Positions 24,537 through 34,923 of a stretch of DNA of 64,000 bases are shown here, piece by piece. Origin of the DNA: Panaeolus papilionaceus. Lineage: Eukaryota; Basidiomycota; Agaricomycetes; Agaricales. The stretch spans positions 2,170,001 to 2,234,000 of the forward strand of contig JADNRZ010000006.1 of NCBI GenBank assembly GCA_015501605.1, in the 5' to 3' direction. Each line of letters opens with the position of its first letter. Positions within the stretch are counted from its first letter, which is position 1. The notes beneath the pieces were generated by a model. That model searched no databases. It saw only the letters and a program-made list of their open reading frames with translations, and was not told where the DNA came from. The translations under genes were made by a program, and so were the position numbers.

Positions 24537-27247
24537 TGAAAGTTCAATCACTCGGAGGGCTCCTCATCAACTGATCTCAAACGTTCAAACGCTGTAGCGC
24601 CACTTGACTACATATGTCATCCACACGCTCTCCTGTTACACTACTATCTGCTTTATCAATCTCCCCATCACGCTGTACACTACTACAATTCATTTTTTTG
24701 AGTACCCATTCCCAACTTTATCAGCACAAAGGGATAAGTGATTGCATATCATGGATATGTCTAATGTAAAAGGACAATGGAGAAGCGGGGCATTTCCCGA
24801 GGAATTCCTTCACGGCACCCTGTAGAGCCGGCATTGTAATGATATATTGCCGCATCTTAATCTATCACATCTTTCATTTCTGAACAATTATGCATTGTCG
24901 TCCTATGAGTTAATGCATTTAGGCGTCTAGTTGGGCGCCAGTCGTGGAGTTGTGTCTGGGACGTTTTGATGGCATATCGGCATGAAACGGCGAATCGAAT
25001 TTCTGGGCTCCGCTTAAACTTTATTTGGGTGTCTGGACTCTGCCATGGTTGTTCGCTCGCAACATCGGGATGGAGCACTGGATTTGTGGATAGAAAGCTG
25101 AGCCTCAGCTGGAATTAACATAGACGAGCGTCTGATGCTGTCACTGGGCTGATTTAGTGAGTTTGTCCAATGATTTTCTGTCAACATCCTGAAAGAACTA
25201 ACCTGAATCATAGATGTAGCAATCGCTTTGTACTCGACTTCGCGTAATTGTGAATGAACGTTTTCAGTCTTCGTCAACTCTCGGTGGCTGAGTGATTAAC
25301 TACGTACAAGTGAAGACTTGACGTGCGCTTTGATAGTTCCTATTCTGGGTACTGTCGTTTGGGGGAGCAACCTGGAACTTGTTGGGAACGAGCGGAAAGC
25401 CAAGGGCGAAGTTTAGCGACAACATCTTGCTATGTATGGTGATTCTATGCATGATTCTTGAAGGTGAGTATGGTCGTCCTTATGTGACCACAACTGTCCT
25501 CTGTGCCATTTTTCATCAGGTTCTGCTGTGGGAGGGCCGTTGAACAGCGCAGCGGACTACCAGACAATTGCAGCTGGTATTGAGCAGCTTGCTTTTTGAG
25601 TCCATGGGAGGGACACCTAAGAGTGTCAGTTGCGTCCATCCCCTTCCCAGTCAAGTAATTTCGCCAGAAACCAGCGCTATCTGCTCTAGATGATCACGGT
25701 TTCAGTCGCCAATGCAAAGGGTGGATGTTTGACAAATTCGATCAAGCTTGAAAATACAGGAAGTTGACGCGTTAGCGTTGAAACTGAAGGCTGACTAGCG
25801 AGCAGTGTGCTCAACAGAGGGGGTAACGAGGCGAGGTGCTCGCTCACATTCGTTAGAGATATCAGTCTCGTTATGGTCGTCATGGCTCGAAAGAGTCGTC
25901 CTGAACAGCCACTGAAAGAGTTTCCGACCAGCGCAGATTTTTAAAATCAGTGCCCATCACAAGTAGGCTCCATGTTGTTGTTCCATGTTCCGCAATATTA
26001 ACAAAATCAGACAGGGAGACTTTAACATTCCTTAGCCAGCTTATCCGTCGTGACCCGACTGTGCCTAAGGATGGTGCAGGTCATTGCTGCCGGAAGCACA
26101 ATGAACTCTATCCAAGGTGGGTGCGCCCTGCCTGAGACGTATTTGAGTCACTACACGAGCAAGAACTGTAAGTTCACGATTTTATAGGAATAATGATATG
26201 TCTCACCGTCTTCTAGAAGTATTACTTATGCACAGGCAGGACGATTCCAGATCGTTCTCGGCGGCGTTTGGAGGACAGTGGCAGGAAAATCCTCAATACG
26301 TTGAGGCACCCCTGGTCTATGATGTAAACCGACATGGATGAGAATGGTCTCCTGCAGAGCGAGGCTTCCAAGCGGCTGGGCAAATTTCAGTGTTGCAAAA
26401 TTCTTTAAAAACATAAAAAGCTGGCAATTTAACCATAAAACGTCCCAGTAGCACGGGTGTGCGGAAAGGACATGTCTAATATTTTTTCTCTTTCCCTTCA
26501 GGCAAAGGAGCACAGAACGTATTCGTAACAGCCTGGAAACTCGAAGGTTGTTGCATCCTACCGCAGGCGGGCTTTTTGTTTAGAAAGCGTTTTTATCTTC
26601 ACGGGGTAGGTGAGCAACGTTGAAGGGAACCTAGCAACGGAAATCGCTGATATTTTATTTTATTTTATTTTAGCTATAGCAACAGAATCATACGCTCACC
26701 TTTGCTGCCCTACTCGACATGCGTCCGCAGACGCAGACGTTTAGAAATAAACATGAGATAACGGATGAGGTCCATGTTCTCGGTTCACTCCGACATGGTT
26801 GCTTTTTTTTTTTTTTTTGCGCAAAAAACAATACGTTGGCCTGTTGCATCGCTTATTTGGAGGAATCCTCATGCCCGCCTTTTCTTCAACTTGAGCCGCC
26901 CTTCGTGCAGCCTATCTATTACATTTCCTCTCAGCTCCAACACACACACTACGCTCTTAAGCACCATTGTAAGCCGTTTCATTACCATTTCTAACCTTTG
27001 TTACAACGATCTAATGTATAATTTATCCTCAGTTGTCAGACACGGCTAATACCCGTGGCCAACGACCCCAGAAACACCCAAGAGCCGCGAGTCTTCGACC
27101 AAACCACCACAATGAAAAATACCTAACAGCAAAGAGCATAATGTTCTATACATTAGCAAGCAGCAGTCGCTGCTGAGCCCATCAAGCCGACGACTGAATA
27201 AGTCACCTTCATTCAATTCTCGTCAATGACGACGCACCGGCAGGGAG
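24537..27247. other. Intergenic, weak coding-like pieces only
   Basis: Minus-strand frames at 25686-25883 and 26226-26513 look mildly protein-like but have no recognisable motif or convincing splice partners, so are not called. A pure T run of about 18 lies near 26.8 kb and TTTTA repeats near 26.65 kb. A phrase near 25.27 kb resembles a tRNA D-arm but has no matching stems. Confidence 0.4.
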
Positions 27248-27599
27248 ATGAAGAATATTGAATTCGGGTCGGAAAATGATCCGTTCGCCTTCCAGATGAA
27301 CGCTGTAGAAGTCATCTTCACCAACCCCAATGATATCGAAGACGCTGGTCGTCCGTAAGTCTCCCTTTGTATATCTACGTCAATTAGCTGACCTAAAACA
27401 GACCATCTGACACGTAAACGGTAAAAGCACTCCTAAACCACTGTCAGTATCCAACCCTCGTCAAGCCATCCTTAATCTCGTAGTCTTCTACAACTTTGCT
27501 CGCCCTGTATACACTGTGGCCTTTGGAGACAGTATTCGTGAAATGGTAATGGGAGTCAAAGTCTTTAAATTTGTGCATATTTCCAACCTTTTCAAATAG
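27248..27599 (+). pseudogene. Relic of an unrecognised gene
   Basis: An ATG at 27248 opens a convincing exon to 27354 (NIEFGSENDPFAFQMNAVEV), followed by donor gtaagt. About 90 bp on, the frame NPRQAILNLVVFYNFARPVY to FGDSIREM runs to a stop at 27599. No pair of splice sites joins the two pieces in phase: the acceptor at aacag leads to a stop within five codons. This fits a decayed gene; a missed small exon is possible. Product unknown. Confidence 0.4.
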
Positions 27600-28286
27600 C
27601 GGAAACGTCAGATTTCCGTCTCCTAGAGCTTCACCTGACGTAGGAGAGCCGACAAAGCAGGTCTCGCAGTTTGTTGTTGATAAACGAGAGAGAACTGATG
27701 AATCAAATGCCTAAATAATTCTATATTCCCACTAACCGAAAGCCCAACATTCGAGGATGAAAGCCCTTGAAGTAAAGTTTTAACTGTGAGCCCGCCACTT
27801 GGTTATAGAAAGCAATATGGGCGGACGAAGCACTACGAAACCGCATTGTGCTGACAGGGAGGCACGTTTTGTAATGCCTTAGCAATTCAGGCTCGGCTAG
27901 ATCAAAGTGATATGATGGTCTCAATTAGAAACCCTTTGATGCTGCCTTTGTGGATGCCAGTAGCGAGCTTTAATTTTGCGTCAAAGAGTTGGGCTTGGTT
28001 AAAAGTTTCCTCATAATGAGCCAATGTCTTTGTCTCATTTACAATGCTTGGTTCCCATGCACATTTGACCAGCCCAACTCTAAGATCAGTGGCACCCCTT
28101 TGTCACAGCAGATAGAAAGGCGCGTTGTTGGCGTTTGGTGTTGAAAGGTCAATAACCTTTCAACACTCCATGAGTAGGTAGCGATGTATTTACCTGGTCT
28201 CTTTGTCCTTATGGTATACATATAACTTTCTAGCCAGATGATAGCATACCCACTCGTTTTCAACGCCAAGTTCGCCTACTTTGGAG

Positions 28287-28872
28287 ATGCATACCTCTCG
28301 TGCTGAGGTTGCTTTGCTGGCTGCACGTTCAGTTCTGATTTCCCGAAACGCCACTCGTTCTAATTTACCCGTCGGTTCTGGAGTCAAGACAAAGGGAAGT
28401 AATGCTGGGGGTGCCACCAGACGATATAGAGGGCCGTACAATATGAGAACAATTTACAACCCCTATCCATCATCGGAAAGCCCAAAGTCAAGAGCGGCAT
28501 ATTTTCGATGGCTCACCCGAACACGAAGGAATTCGTCCTCGCGTCTTTTTCTATTTCCAACCTCGACTTATGTAGGTCTCCCCTCGAGCACATACTTGTC
28601 ATCAGGCTAACGGATGCTGCCAAATACTTTTTATAAATTTGCAGTCCAATATAGAGTCTACGTTGGACCATGAACGATATTTTCGGGGATCATTTTCCGT
28701 GCCAGAAGCCATCACATTAGCATCCCGCGAGGTCCCTGGCAGTCTTGGTCTAACACTCGCAGATATTAACTTGCGACGAAGGGAATCGTGGGACGTGACC
28801 TCGATAGGCGCCTATAGCTTACAGTCTGTACAGACACCGATCCCTGACTATAGCATGTTGCACTCATCATAG
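28287..28872 (+). CDS. Hypothetical protein, 170 aa, two exons
   Basis: Exon 1 is 28287-28571 (ATG, 95 codons), the intron 28572-28644 (gtaggt...tttgcag, 73 bp), and exon 2 28645-28872 with TAG, all in phase. The N-terminal half is basic with several Ser/Arg stretches; the C-terminal half includes DHERYFRGSFSV and LGLTLADINLRRRESWD. No domain recognised. Upstream exons cannot be excluded, as the start is simply the first ATG in the open frame. Confidence 0.4.
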
Positions 28873-29382
28873 AAGGATTATGTTATAATTATAGATGCGC
28901 TTAGGCTCTAGACATAACTTATGCATATATAATATAGTTTGATACTCATAGTTTCAATGGATTTGGCTTGCAGTCTTGTTTAATGACTGTGCTTGACCGA
29001 GTGTATGTACGTTGGCGGTACCTGGGGTGCCCACGAAGCGATGAACCTTCCCATTGTTCGATGGGATTCTATAGCTACATCCATTATTTAATGTTTATGA
29101 CTCAGGTTGTCCATGTTGGAAAATGAACAATGGTAGGCAAGGATATTGCCAAAAGGCGCGGTATGTTGATTTAGGGTCACCAGGAACACGATGCACAATA
29201 AATTCGTTGAATTTTGAACATTCCGCTTCATCTTAACCCACACCATTTGTGACTCTGTCTTATCGAACAAAAAACTTATTTCACCGTAGTAATAGTAAGT
29301 TTATACTGCTCCAACGCTACCCTGCCATTGCCTGACTTTCTTTCCCTCATTGCTTCAGCTGAACCCAACGAAAAGAACAGAC

Positions 29383-29685
29383 ATGAACCCAGATTCTAAC
29401 TTTCCTGAGCGCTATACTGCTCCTCGCTTATCTACCAGAACCTATGTCAGCCCCCAGATTACAATTGGCAGTAGTCGCCCACCCTGCCTTACCAAGTCGC
29501 ACAAGGAGCAACTGAAGGCTACTAGTGGCACCAAGCCCAAGAACAAATTCAAGCATTATGTCCCCAGATCTCTCAGTGACGCCATCCATAGAGTACCTCG
29601 AAGGGCTAGGGCACCGAGGGACTACTCTTTTCGCTTTCCGAAGGCCTCTTGCATCCCAGATCTAGTTCACGTTAACTATGGGCGT
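29383..29685 (+). pseudogene. Host gene X, 5' part, interrupted by LTR element
   Basis: An ATG at 29383 opens 101 codons that run straight into the retrotransposon at 29686. The last codon, CGT, is part of the GCGT target duplication. The same frame resumes at 42498 on the far side (APIDYNRYRKAWKHK), so the uninterrupted gene would read VHVNYGR then APIDYNRYR with no frame change. The product is basic, with Lys/Arg/Pro-rich stretches, and I do not recognise it. An upstream exon is possible because an AG lies just before the frame opens. The allele is broken by the 12.8-kb insertion. Confidence 0.6.
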
Positions 29686-29730
29686 TGATAGGGCTGGGCC
29701 CCGACTCAGGAGAATTTACGGATTAAGGTT

Positions 29731-31278
29731 CATCAGCAAATTCTGATTTTTTCCCATAGCTCCACATAGCGTGTGAGCCATCACCTGTAGTTCACCACTT
29801 GGCACTGTAGTGTGCTGTAGCACTGTAGCACTCCAGAGTGTTATGTCATTTATCAGAGACAATACAGATTTTTCTTATAGTAGTATGGAGCCATTGGTAG
29901 TTGGCCCCTATTCATTGATGTGCATCCTGAGCATTAATTAATAATTATAGAGTTTTGGATTCCATTCTAAATAAAAACAAGTTGATAGTTATCATTTAAT
30001 ATATAAAGCCAGTACCCCAATATAGTTTGCATGAGCTTAAGTTAAATTTCGGGCACTTGTTTTGTAGTAATTATGAGTGGTGATCTTATATATTTCTGTG
30101 CTGGGGCCTGAATGATCATTACCCAAGCTACCAAATAATAATTAAATAATTGACATTTATATAAGCTATTTTAAAAGCAAAAATAATGATTCACCGCATA
30201 TCATCTTAATTTTATGAGGACTTGTTTCAAAATATCATTTCTTATTGATGACGAAAACCTCAAAGTCAAAGTTTAAGTGATGTTGTCACGTTGTGATTGG
30301 TGTGATCATGTGATCACAAAAGTCACATTCAAAACCGAACTGTTCGCTTTTGAATGTGATCGCGTGAAAGGATGACAAATCCAGTCTAAAGAAATGATTT
30401 GTGGTTTGTTCTCGAAAACTCCAACATTTTCTCCTTCAACCACCACTTGCACCGCACTTCATGTGTTAGCCTTGCTTCACAACTGACAGTTGGGTTAGTT
30501 TATGTCTTATCATGGTGTAAAGCATACAGCTGACTGTAATTTCACAGCATATCATTGGGAACACGGGCATTTAGTGATGAGGTGGCAGCATTGGGGCATT
30601 CTGGTATGTTCCCTTGCTCTCGTTTTTTTTGTTTTTTACTTATTTATCCTACCTGGACAGTAATTCTGAATCGCTTTATTTCTCCTCTCACCCTCCCACC
30701 TCCCTATTTACTCTTCTGTCTCAGGCTTCCCTCCCTCCTTCAGCCTGATCTGCCATTTCTCAATTTGCCCTATACCCGCCAGGTAACATGTAAGTGGTCT
30801 TCGTTATGCACATGTTCTGATACTCATACTTCTCTTTTCTACAGTTTGCCATAGTATATCCTTTATAGGTTTGGAACATCATTCCCTCTAGTTGATTTGC
30901 GAAGATTTTCTATTTTATTTTATTTTTTGTAGATACTGTGGTCACTTTTATTATTTCACACTCGTATTTTTGATGTATTAGGTAGTTTGTGAATATATAT
31001 ATTTATTCTAATTTTTATCGCTTGTGTCAGTTGTGTTGTATTTCAAAATCTAAGTGCCATTTTAACAACGGAAAATTGCACCCTATAATCCAGACCCACT
31101 TCAGTAGTGTTCTGTAGCCACCTTATAGCACTCTGTAGCACTCTGTAGCACGAAGGGGGTGCTACGTAACACTATGGATATATGGGAGAGTGCTACGTAA
31201 AGGGGTACCCTTGCTACAGCACTACAGGGCTATGTAGCACTACGTAGCACTCTGTAGCCCTGACAGGGTTTGCTGATG
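29731..31278. mobile_element. 1,548-bp non-autonomous relative of the 17-kb element
   Basis: The ends are CATCAGCAAA and TTTGCTGATG, flanked by TT on both sides. Its left end (CATCAGCAAATTCTGATTTT) resembles the right end of the 17-kb element read inward. Its right end read inward (GTAGTGCTGTAGCAAGGGTA, then CCCC) resembles that element's left end. Both ends have clustered GTAGCAC/GTAGTGC repeats. No transposase is present. An internal hairpin (TCACATTCAAAA/TTTTGAATGTGA, about 30.32-30.36 kb) and low-complexity AT stretches fill the middle. It looks like an internal-deletion derivative, mobilised in trans. Confidence 0.85.
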
Positions 31279-31701
31279 TTGAAACGAAGAGCACAATAGG
31301 ACGGCGGGAGGAAGTGCACGTGTCCATCTGTGGGAACAGCGTCAGTACGAAATACAGGACTGATAATGTTCAGCGAAACAGAAAAGAACATTTACTCACC
31401 TACCAACGGGTACGGGCGCTACCACTCCTGCCAGTAACCTCACAAAGCCGAGCCCTCCCTATCGAGAATAGGGGAAACCACTTACCATAACGGGGTGTCG
31501 AGCGCTTGAGACGACCTACATGTGATAACCGTAAGGCCGGGATACGAGTTACCGAGGAAAGGGTCAGCTGAGTACCAAGACACCAAGAACGAGGTCGAGA
31601 CCGATCGGAATGGAATAAGAGATACCAAGTTAAGACAAAACCTAAGCAAGCCAAGGGAACGAACTTAGAAGAAAAAGGGGGAAATAAACGATAGAAAATA
31701 G

Positions 31702-31710
31702 TATAAATAG
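31702..31710 (+). promoter_or_regulatory. TATA box in 5' LTR
   Basis: TATAAATAG lies about 390 bp before the end of the LTR. The identical site is at 42100-42108 in the 3' LTR. It is the likely start signal for the genomic transcript. Confidence 0.6.
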
Positions 31711-32097
31711 GCAGAGAAATCAACATGTAATATCAGAGAATCCCCCATAGAAATCTACAGGTTGAATCTAAAGCTATTGAGGATTTGTCAGCCCAAAGCA
31801 GAGCTTAAGTCAAGCAGCGTCGAGTGAACAGTTAGCCAAGAAGAAAAGGAATTCATTTAGAAGTCAGATCACCATTATTGGTTTTTAGCCGCTTCCGCGT
31901 CGGAGGACAACGAGCAAAGAACATTCTATTTCGGTTACGGATTACAGGGACGGATTAGTCTACGCGTAACTACGGAGTTTCCCCATTGCCCCCAACGAAC
32001 TAGAACTCGACCTCGGCATTAACCCCAGATATCCCCCGCTCTCGACAGCCAGTCTCGAGCGTGTGTGTGTGTTGGTGTCCGTAACGAGCTCGTCATC

Positions 32098-32109
32098 TGG
32101 AGCCCACCG
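32098..32109 (+). promoter_or_regulatory. Probable tRNA primer-binding site
   Basis: TGGAGCCCACCG starts two bases after the LTR end and begins with TGG, the complement of a tRNA CCA tail. The priming tRNA was not identified. Confidence 0.5.
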
Positions 32110-32158
32110 CGAGGGGGTTTTGGGTTGAAACTTTGAATTTGCGCCGTGCTTTTCCAAA

Positions 32159-33883
32159 TTGGAGCAATCCAATAGTGATTACGAGCCAGACCTATCAGAG
32201 TTATTTGAAGCGTTAGCAATAGCGTCGTCGGAAACAGAAGAAGAACAAGAATTTTATACCGATACCGAGTCAGAAATACCGCCTAGAAGAACCAGAACAG
32301 CGTTGAAAGCAGGAGAGTTGCAAGGATTAGAGAAGGAACCAAGATATACCAAACCAAAACGAAAACCTACCGAAAATAATAACCAAAATATGTCGGACAA
32401 CGGAGAAAACCCCGAAGTACCACCAGTCGGGAACGGCGGCGGTGGCGGAGGGCGCAATAAATTCCCGAGCCCACGGGACCGACACGCACCAAGATTTGAT
32501 AAGCTTGAGGTGCGGGAATTGGGGCGATTCATAGCGGAGATGGAGGAGTTGTTTGCCGAGTTTGAGATAACCGACGCAAGAACGAAAATGGACAAGATCG
32601 TGAGGTACACCGACAAGGGTACCGAGGATAAGTGGAAAGGAATTGCGTCGTTTGACGAGAACGATTGGGGAAGGTTTAAGGACGATTTGATTAGGAGTTA
32701 TCCGGAGGCGAGAGATGATCAGAAAGGGAGTTTGAAACGATTAGCTCAGATCTCGAATAAGTGGAACGGACTCACCGCTCGGGATAATGAAGAAATACAC
32801 GAATTAATCCTCGCGTTCCAAGCCGAAGTGCGAAAGTTTAAACAACGAGAAGCGATTGGGAACGGAGTGACCTCCCAACGGGAACTGGTAGAGATGTTCC
32901 TGAACGCGCTGACGGACGAGTTTGCGGAAAGGGTGAAACAAAGCATAGACTTTGAACTGATGATGAGCCATCAAGCTCAGGTAGCATTGGCGAGACACAA
33001 CAACTTACCGATCCCGGTTATGACAGAACGGACGTCGGAGGAGCGCTACACGATTGATGAGATCGTTGCACACACGAGGAGCTTGACCGATAGGTCGCCG
33101 GTCAAGAGTGTGAGAGAATCAAAGGGAAAGAGTGTACAAATAAAGGAAGATACCCCAAGAGAGATAAAGAAAGAAGGAATGGGGGACGAGTTGTTGAAGT
33201 TTATGATGAAAATGGAAGAGGCGCGACAGCAGAGTGAGCAGCGCCAATTGGAGTTCATGCAGCAGAGCCAGGAAAGCATGCGTAAAATGGTGTTTGAAAC
33301 CACCAGTCAGCTACAGCACTTAACGATGCAGAACCGAAACGTACCTGCGCCTGGCTTTGCACCTCCGGCACCAACAACCAACGCTTTCAATACGCGACAA
33401 TTTGCGGGAGCGAACTTTGCTGCAGGGGGAGCGAACTTCGCGCGTCCAATGGGAATGGCGGCACCGAGGAATGATAAGTGCTTTTACTGTCACCGAACGG
33501 GCCATCAGTTGCAGGAATGCCAGACGCGCTTCAGCGATCTAGATAAGAAGTTAATTGTGGAGGACGATAAAGGGTTCACGAAGTACCCCGATATGAAACC
33601 GATCCAACGGTACCCGGAGGAAAAGTCAATGAAGGAGAAGGTAGAGGATTGGCACCGGAATAAAGCCAATAACTTTCAAGGAGTGGAGGACGTATTGATG
33701 AGCGGAGCGTCGATGTCGATGTTCGTGAACGCAGTGAGGGATAAAAGGGACGAGTTGATAGAAGATAGCCTTAAAGCGAAGGGAGAGACATTGGAGGAGT
33801 TGCAGAACAATCTGCGAGGAGGGTTGTTGAACACGAGAAATAAGCAGTACAACTTACCTTCGGACCAGTCGGGTTTCGAGTAA
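32159..33883 (+). CDS. gag: Gag polyprotein of the Ty3/gypsy element
   Basis: The frame is open for 574 codons. The first ATG in frame is at 32390; upstream codons are open and coding-like (acidic, DYEPDLSELFEAL), so a non-ATG start or a leader splice is possible. The central part resembles a retrotransposon capsid (FIAEMEELFAEFEITDARTK to YTDKGTEDKWKG). A zinc knuckle of the CX2CX4HX4C type, CFYCHRTGHQLQEC, lies at about residues 440-455, as expected for nucleocapsid. The frame ends GAG TAA, where gtaagt also makes a possible splice donor. It packages the element's RNA. Confidence 0.85.
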   Translation: MEQSNSDYEPDLSELFEALAIASSETEEEQEFYTDTESEIPPRRTRTALKAGELQGLEKEPRYTKPKRKPTENNNQNMSDNGENPEVPPVGNGGGGGGRNKFPSPRDRHAPRFDKLEVRELGRFIAEMEELFAEFEITDARTKMDKIVRYTDKGTEDKWKGIASFDENDWGRFKDDLIRSYPEARDDQKGSLKRLAQISNKWNGLTARDNEEIHELILAFQAEVRKFKQREAIGNGVTSQRELVEMFLNALTDEFAERVKQSIDFELMMSHQAQVALARHNNLPIPVMTERTSEERYTIDEIVAHTRSLTDRSPVKSVRESKGKSVQIKEDTPREIKKEGMGDELLKFMMKMEEARQQSEQRQLEFMQQSQESMRKMVFETTSQLQHLTMQNRNVPAPGFAPPAPTTNAFNTRQFAGANFAAGGANFARPMGMAAPRNDKCFYCHRTGHQLQECQTRFSDLDKKLIVEDDKGFTKYPDMKPIQRYPEEKSMKEKVEDWHRNKANNFQGVEDVLMSGASMSMFVNAVRDKRDELIEDSLKAKGETLEELQNNLRGGLLNTRNKQYNLPSDQSGFE

Positions 33884-33897
33884 GTTCGAGGAAGGGG

Positions 33898-34923
33898 GTG
33901 AATAAGAAGAACGAGAAGGCATCACCCCCGGAGGACAAGAATAAGAGCCCGGTAGCACAACAAGAGGGAATGTCAAAGTTGCCGATAGCGGATATCAGCG
34001 AGATCTTACCGAGAGTCGAAGATAGGGAAGGTTTCGAGGCAAGGCAGCGGAAGTTCAGGGAAGCAAGGACGGAGTCGGTAGAGTCAAGCGATACAGCAAG
34101 GAAGATTTTGGAGCGAATACAGAAGACACATGTGATGATTCCGGTAGAGGAGGCCCTTCGAATTAAAGGGGTGAAGGAATTAATGGATAAACAGACAAAG
34201 AACGTAACAAGGGCGAGTGCGGAGGGAACAAAAAGGAAAGTGGCAACCGCACCAAGAGTAGAAGAGGTTGAAGATGAGACAATGCGACAGTTAGCATTGG
34301 AAGAAGACCATACGGTAGAATGGGACGACTTACCCATTACCCAAGTAACAGTACTGCGACAAGCCACGGAGGGTCTACCCCAGGGCGCTATAGTAGTCTC
34401 GGATCCGGTACTGCAGTACCTGGAGGGTATGGATCCCGAATTGGCCAAAAGGAAGATCTTCGTAGCAAGAGAATCGCACTCGTTACGCGCGATTTACCCT
34501 ACCGTGAACCGAGACAAAATGGTGGAAACCTTGTTGGATAGCGGGTCCCAGATAGTATCCATGAATTCCAAAATAGCACGTGCATTGGGAGTAATGTGGA
34601 ACCCCGACATTCAGATTCAAATGCAAAGCGCCAACAAGCAAGTTGAAAGCTCGTTGGGCTTAGCTAGGAACGTACCATTTAAAATCGGAGAACTCGAGTT
34701 GTACCTCCAAGTCCACATTATGCGAGATCCGGCATATGATGTATTGATGGGTCGACCATTTGATGCACTCACCGCCAGCCAAATCAACAACAGTACCAAC
34801 GGGGATCAAGTTATTACATTAACGGATCCGAATACAGGAGCACGCTGTACAATTCCTACCTACGAACGAGGACGTGGACCTCCGGGGGTGGAAAATTTTA
34901 TAGTGACCTCGAGGAATTGCTGA
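33898..34923 (+). CDS. Retropepsin-like protease region
   Basis: This open frame of about 341 codons is not in the gag frame and overlaps the start of pol by a few bases in a third frame. The motif VETLLDSGSQIVS with the catalytic DSG sits about 210 residues in, and VLMGRPFDAL fits the second half of a retroviral-type aspartic protease fold. The N-terminal 150 residues are charged and of unknown role. No ATG at the start suggests expression by frameshift, splicing or reinitiation from gag. It processes the Gag and Pol polyproteins. Confidence 0.75.
   Translation: MNKKNEKASPPEDKNKSPVAQQEGMSKLPIADISEILPRVEDREGFEARQRKFREARTESVESSDTARKILERIQKTHVMIPVEEALRIKGVKELMDKQTKNVTRASAEGTKRKVATAPRVEEVEDETMRQLALEEDHTVEWDDLPITQVTVLRQATEGLPQGAIVVSDPVLQYLEGMDPELAKRKIFVARESHSLRAIYPTVNRDKMVETLLDSGSQIVSMNSKIARALGVMWNPDIQIQMQSANKQVESSLGLARNVPFKIGELELYLQVHIMRDPAYDVLMGRPFDALTASQINNSTNGDQVITLTDPNTGARCTIPTYERGRGPPGVENFIVTSRNC

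Larger units (their letters stand above)
29686..32095 (+). repeat. 5' LTR, split by a DNA element
   Basis: The LTR sequence is 29686-29730 plus 31281-32095,  together 860 bp, the same length as the 3' LTR. The intervening 29731-31278 is foreign, and TT (31279-31280) is its target duplication. A TATAAATAG box at 31702-31710 is the likely promoter; it lies downstream of the insertion, so transcription need not be lost. Confidence 0.9.

Noticed and set aside
25265..25330. tRNA-like D-arm phrase (TGGCTGAGTGATTAA)
   Set aside because: No acceptor stem, anticodon stem or T-arm could be paired around it.
31400..31726. 108-codon open frame on the minus strand, repeated identically at 41798-42124
   Set aside because: It lies wholly inside the LTRs and shares their boundaries of repetition; no coding signature. 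Used only as evidence that the two LTRs match.
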